Source: Manduca sexta
Lineage: Eukaryota > Arthropoda > Insecta > Lepidoptera > Sphingidae
Direction: 5' to 3'
NCBI RefSeq assembly: GCF_014839805.1
Contig: NC_051117.1
Coordinates: 3,596,001 to 3,660,000 of the forward strand
DNA length: 64,000 nucleotides
Part shown: piece by piece, positions 59,520-64,000 of the stretch
How the letters are laid out: every line of letters begins with the position of its first letter
Position numbering within the stretch: the first letter of the stretch is position 1
The notes under the pieces: generated by a model
Seen by the model: only the letters and a program-made list of their open reading frames with translations
Told to the model about the DNA's origin: nothing
Database searches by the model: none
Position numbers and translations under genes: made by a program

Positions 59520-62480
59520 CAATAACAATAAAATCGCATCGAGCGCCGCGTACACGCACGATAATAGACTACGCGGAAAGCGAAACTATAAATCTGAGTG
59601 CATTTTTCGCGAACGCATAAAATCTGAACGCACCTATTATTGAATCCCGACGCAACTGACAATGTATACCGATCTCTTTCCGGCTGAATACGTCGCTCTC
59701 GCTCTATCGGTGCACGCGCCGCTATTGTGTCTGGTGCGACTCGGCGAGTATCGTCCCACTCTTTCCTCCCCCATAGCGCTGTCCCGCTCTAACGCGTGTC
59801 AATGCAGTTTATTGTAGACGTTAATGGCTCTGATTACAAATGTAAATTTTCAGCGCGCGACCGCGTTGGTTGGCTTTTTTCTGTTCGATTTCTCTTTATG
59901 GTATTAAATTGTAGATGAAATTAATAGTGCGGCTTTGTGGGCCGTACGAGATAAAAGGAAAAACGCTATTGTTTTTTACTCGCTTACAAACTTGTGCAAA
60001 GATGCTCATGTTATAATAAAACCGAATAAGAAGATACAAAGTTGATTAAAAGTCACGATCGCTTTAAGTAAGCACATATACATTTAAGTAGGTATGTAGT
60101 ATAATTCGCAATACAATATCGCATACTGGAACTGTCATTTTCATCCATCGATATCTCACAATCAAACTGTCCGAAGCTCGCTAAAATAAAATAGACGACA
60201 GTTAATATACGGCTAACGCACGGACGTTACGGTCAGACTTACCCTATTATTCGCATATCAGGGCACTTTATTTATAAAGCACGTCCAATTTTATCTGACA
60301 TATCAGTGTGCGGTTAATTACTAAGAAAATAATCAGCGGCGGGGGCAAAACGGGGCTCTAGTTACATTGGCCACGTACACAACGGTTTCCCAACTGAATA
60401 CCGTTCGCAAAAGATCTCACACGGCTGCCAATTTTCAGAAAGACAGAGCTAAAATAATTGCTGCAAACGCGCCCTATTTCGAGCCGCTGCACTACAGTTT
60501 AGATAGATTTAAATCTAGAACATTATTATCCGACTGTTTGTTTTACACATTGAATGTTACTGGCCGCTATGGAAAATTTGAATTCGAATTTTCGAACACG
60601 AAATGCGATGTTCTCTATTCAATTATGAATCCCGCATTCTAATTGCAAATTATTGATACGTTGTAAAATTAAATAAAAGGCAATAGTTGAATAGAAAGGT
60701 AGACACCTATAATTTATTTTCAGTTTATCTATAGATGTTATACGATTGGTAATCGTTTCTTACATTTAAGTTTTAGTAAACGAAAATGACTTTTCATTTA
60801 AGCAATATCAATAAGGAAACGCATAACATAAAAATTTCAACAACAAATATTTTACACATACACAAATAATGTAAAAGAACATACATCTTAACATGATGTT
60901 GATACATTAGATAATAAAATAGCACTCCAACTGCAATAATGCATAACGACTCCGATTATAACTCGGGCCGAAACAAAACCAAAAACAATCGCATTCACAT
61001 CAAATGGCTAGGTAAATCTTGGACTTAAAATAGTCAATAACGCGCGCAAGCAAGCAAGCAACGCACGTCACCGTGCGGCCGCATTCAACATCATAATCTT
61101 TATGGACGGCGCGCGGATGCGCGAGACGAAACTATCCGTCCGCGCTCATATTTACAGCAATAACCAGCCGCACCAACAATTACATTTGCACACAATAACC
61201 GGCCACGTCTGCGAAAGAAAGCAAATAATTCGCTTTTCTAAATTCGAATACAAAGCGACGCGGACGCGGCGTTCGAAACGCGAAAACGTATCGGCCAATG
61301 GCGCTAGAGCGCACGCCGCGGCCGCCGCCTTAGCGCCCAAATGCCAACCTAACGACCAACAATTAGGAATGCGCTCTATTCCAAATTCAAACGAGCATTG
61401 CATTTGAATTTGGCGTAAATTTTAATTGTAACAATGGTCGCAGGGCGCGGGGCGAGGGTGGGCGCGGCGCGACATGATGCGGTCCAATTTTAAAATCGCA
61501 ACGAATTACACACGGATGTATTAATTGAATGTATAAATAGAGATTAGAATTTATGTAGCGGCGGGTAGTGAGCGCTGTGTAAATGTCACGGGAACAATAG
61601 TGCGCCGGTGTCTATTTGAGATTGATGAGCAACAAATAATCTGCGCTGTTGTCGGAAGGCAGAAAGTCGGTTGCGTAACGTTCGGAACACTCGTATGAGA
61701 GAACGGATTACGGGCCGTATTATTTTCGGTAAACGATATGTATCTCTGTCCGTCTGCATTCGACGTTGCGTTTAATAGTTTAAGCACGATAGAGCGGGCG
61801 CGAGAAGTGTACGCGCCTCGCGCGAGATGATGCGGCCCAACGAGTGCGCCGATGTCGAATTTTAATGAAAAACGTGATTGAATCTATAAAAAAGCAAAAT
61901 TATATCGCAGTTAATCGTGGTCTTAAAATTCGTCGGGCGCTTTCGTCAAAATAAGAAAATAATTAATACCCGGTCCGGCGGAGGAACGTTTAGAGCGGAC
62001 ATAACAATAAAACAATACGGCGCTCGCAAACCGAAACAAAACACAGAAAAATATGAATACCGATCGGAACGGTCGCGTGGAAACAAAAGATGGCGGATTT
62101 AATGAAATGAAATAAAATATAAATTCCTTTTGCAAGCGAGAATTCTTACATTTTTAATTTGGCACCGCGGAATGGGAGCTAAAAATGGTCAAATTCCGAA
62201 TTCATAAGCGCGACCGAACGGCTGGCGGGAGGGGTGCGCGGCGGCGCGGGCGGGGGAGGCTCACCCGTCAGCGGACATCGGCGATAAACGAATATTCATT
62301 TTTATTGAAAATCAATCCGGCCCGCGGGACGTTTCTATCATTAGAAGTATTCAGCCGAGAAGTCAAGGAGTTAACCCTTCAATTTGTATAACATTGGTAC
62401 ATTGGACCAGAAGTATATGTTTATAGGATCGAAGGGTTAAATCGCAACGGCGCGGTCCTCGCAAACCCTCCACGCGATGT
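59520..62480. other. CpG-rich non-coding region, possible promoter area
   Basis: Stretches at 59540-59870, 61020-61480 and 62185-62500 are clearly richer in CG dinucleotides than the rest, with words such as GGCGCGGGGCGAGGG and GCGCGGCGGCGCGGGCGGGG. A TATAAATA is present on + at 61532. ORFs here (91, 101, 83, 68 residues) look like low-complexity readings of CpG-rich DNA and match no family I know. A promoter is possible on either strand; I cannot identify the gene. Confidence 0.3.
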
Positions 62481-62609
62481 CGTAGGTCACGTATGGCCGG
62501 CGAAATTCTTGGTGCAGATTTATCAAATTCACAAACATTGGTTTATGAAACTGCATGTTTTTAGAATACTAGTACTGGTATTAAAACCTGAAAAAAGTTT
62601 TCATTGCGT

Positions 62610-62735
62610 TAAGGCTTGGTCCTAATTGGTATTTCCCCTTGTCCTGTAGGCGAACTCAGGCACATATTCCAGTTAGACTGATATTGAGCAGAAAAACTCA
62701 ATATCACTTTATCTAAAGACTCTAAGGATATGAGA
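62610..62735 (-). mobile_element. Partial family A SINE
   Basis: CCTGTAGGCGAACTCAGGCA, AGACTGATATTGAGCAGAAA and AATATCACTTTATC follow the body order of family A. The head is degraded or missing. Confidence 0.4.
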
Positions 62736-62773
62736 CTGATGATAGAAAGAAGGTTGGAACATACAAAAAGAAG

Positions 62774-62803
62774 TCTATACTAATATATAAAGCTAAAGAG
62801 TTT
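62774..62803 (+). mobile_element. Helitron-like 5' fragment
   Basis: TCTATACTAATATATAAAGC followed by TAAAGAGTTT matches the opening of the element at 26091. It ends abruptly where an antisense SINE begins, so the SINE probably landed in it. Confidence 0.5.
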
Positions 62804-62804
62804 A

Positions 62805-63106
62805 ATATTAACCCTGCATTACATACTGTCCCACTGCTGAGCAAGGGTCTTATTTACTACTGAGAGAGATTAGGCCTTAGTCCACCACGCTGGCCTAGTG
62901 CGGATTGGTAGACTTCACATACCTTCAAAATTCTTATAGAGATCTTCTCAGGTATGTAGGTTTTCTCAAAATATTTTCACCGTTAAAGCAAGCGATAATT
63001 CACAAAGAATGCATATACTTTACAAAAATCAGTGGTGCCTTGGGTTTTGAACCAGCGTCACACGACTCAGAAGTCCATTCCACTCCCAACTAGGCTATCA
63101 CAGCTT
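62805..63106 (-). mobile_element. SINE family B, full length, antisense
   Basis: It opens AATATTAACCCTGCATTACA, then GTCCCACTGCTGAGCAAGGG, GAGAGATTAGGCCTTAGTCC, CTGGCCTAGTGCGGATTGGT and GGGTTTTGAACCAGCG. It ends AACTAGGCTATCACAGC. It interrupts a Helitron-like 5' end at 62774. Confidence 0.8.
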
Positions 63107-63117
63107 TTTTATATACA

Positions 63118-63340
63118 CTAGCTGACCCGACAGACGTTGTCCTGTCTTAACTATGAATTTGCAGCGTGTATTCTGTAAATCGCTGAAATTAACTTTTCTT
63201 AAATTTTCTAACGTTCCGCTCAACTTCCTTAATTTTTTCTTCATAAGAACCTTGTCCTGACAATAACAAACACAACAAAAAAAAAGTGAATCGGTCCAGC
63301 CGTTCACGCGTGATGGCGTGACCAAGGGAAATAGGGATTC

Positions 63341-63383
<43 letters not shown>

Positions 63384-63388
63384 TATTA
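63118..63388 (+). mobile_element. Family R repeat with (TA)n tail
   Basis: It opens CTAGCTGACCCGACAGACGT then TGTCCTGTCTTAACTATGAA, and carries CCAGCCGTTCACGCGTGATG, GCGTGACCAAGGGAAATAGG and GATTCATTTTTATATATATA. The tail expands into about 18 TA units (63346-63381). Confidence 0.65.
63346..63381. repeat. (TA)n microsatellite, about 18 units
   Basis: A pure TA run follows the family R element's 3' end, then AGATATT. It is likely the expanded tail of that element. Confidence 0.95.
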
Positions 63389-63902
63389 TACCCAATGCTG
63401 CAGTGTTGTATTTATATTATAATCAATACTAAAGCGTTGATTTTCGATGATTTCTGACTAGAATGACTTGTATCGTCACTCCGCACCAGATGTCTACGCT
63501 GACGATCGCCAGACACTCAATGAGTAATACCCGCTTTATTTGCTTTTATAAAGTTTTATGAGCGTGTCAGACGGACGGATTTTATGTATATTTATATTTT
63601 ACTTTATCGATGTTATTTATGGATTATTTGTCGTGCCTATGACAATGAAGTCCCGGGTTTGATATGGAATCGGTGAAGTAGATATGCTTCTATCAAATGT
63701 CTGAGACCTTTAACGGATATAAGGTTTACGCTGAACTATCGAAAATGAATTATTTTGTTTTATTAAAAAAATGTTGTTTTACTGCAAAATAACGGAACGC
63801 AAGCCAGTGCAGTGATTGCAAAGCGCACGCAGCAGCGCAAGTGCATGAACCTTTTTTAGATGGAAATGACATCTGTCATAAGAATGTCGCGCTCATTCTA
63901 AA

Positions 63903-64000
63903 CTTCGTATCCTCGAAGGGATAGGCAGAAACACATCTAGTGCACCTACTTTCCCCCTTGTGTTCTGTCCCATGAAGTGATAGGGAGCGAGCCTATCGCC
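63903..64000 (-). mobile_element. tRNA-headed SINE, family A, cut by window end
   Basis: The antisense tail contains CGAAGGGATAGGCAGAAACA, CATGAAGTGATAGGGAGCGA and GCCTATCGCC. The head would lie beyond 64000. Confidence 0.65.

Noticed and set aside
61102..61407. Overlapping ORFs of 101 (+) and 83 (-) residues
   Set aside because: They arise because stop codons are rare in CpG-rich DNA. Alanine runs and lack of any motif argue against a gene.

Overview
The window looks like a piece of a moth or butterfly (Lepidoptera) nuclear genome. It is AT-rich, intron-heavy and gene-poor. It is littered with short interspersed elements of kinds I associate with Lepidoptera: tRNA-headed SINEs, Helitron-like elements ending in a GC hairpin plus CTAG, hAT MITEs and LINE-like 3' ends. 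This assignment is inference from repeat style and gene content, not from a marker gene.

One protein-coding gene can be supported. It is on the minus strand between about 20.05 and 15.1 kb and encodes the N-terminal part of a Castor/CASZ1-type zinc-finger transcription factor. Five coding exons (19334-18434, 17841-17676, 17427-17295, 16281-16177, 15161-15098) join with consistent phases and GT/AG borders. They give 440 codons plus one base when counted from the ATG at 19286. A non-coding leader exon (20045-19964) lies upstream and a second possible leader exon lies at 53270-53188. The zinc-finger exons are not visible. They must lie left of position 1, so the intron after the last visible exon is longer than 15 kb.

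Layout on the + strand: 1-15 kb is the presumed downstream intron, with a 40-bp minisatellite, SINE and LINE fragments, a Helitron-like element and a hAT MITE. 15-20 kb holds the gene, whose introns carry a SINE, Helitron-like elements and a tandem duplication. 20-53 kb is non-coding and may be the leader intron; it includes repeat clusters at 21.5-26.9 kb and 38.8-43.9 kb. 53-64 kb is non-coding, with CpG-rich patches at 59.5-62.5 kb and a dense pile of repeats at 62.6-64 kb.

The most unusual signals are these: (1) a short motif, TTCNAAATTYRAA, found at least 21 times in unrelated flanks from 14.1 to 61.4 kb; (2) an upstream ORF whose stop overlaps the predicted castor start as ATGA; (3) a perfect RFX X-box palindrome at 52.8 kb; (4) two hAT MITEs with intact 8-bp target duplications, one nested in another repeat; (5) a 123-bp tandem array at a Helitron-like 5' end. 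I saw no CRISPR array, operon, defence system or virus-derived gene.
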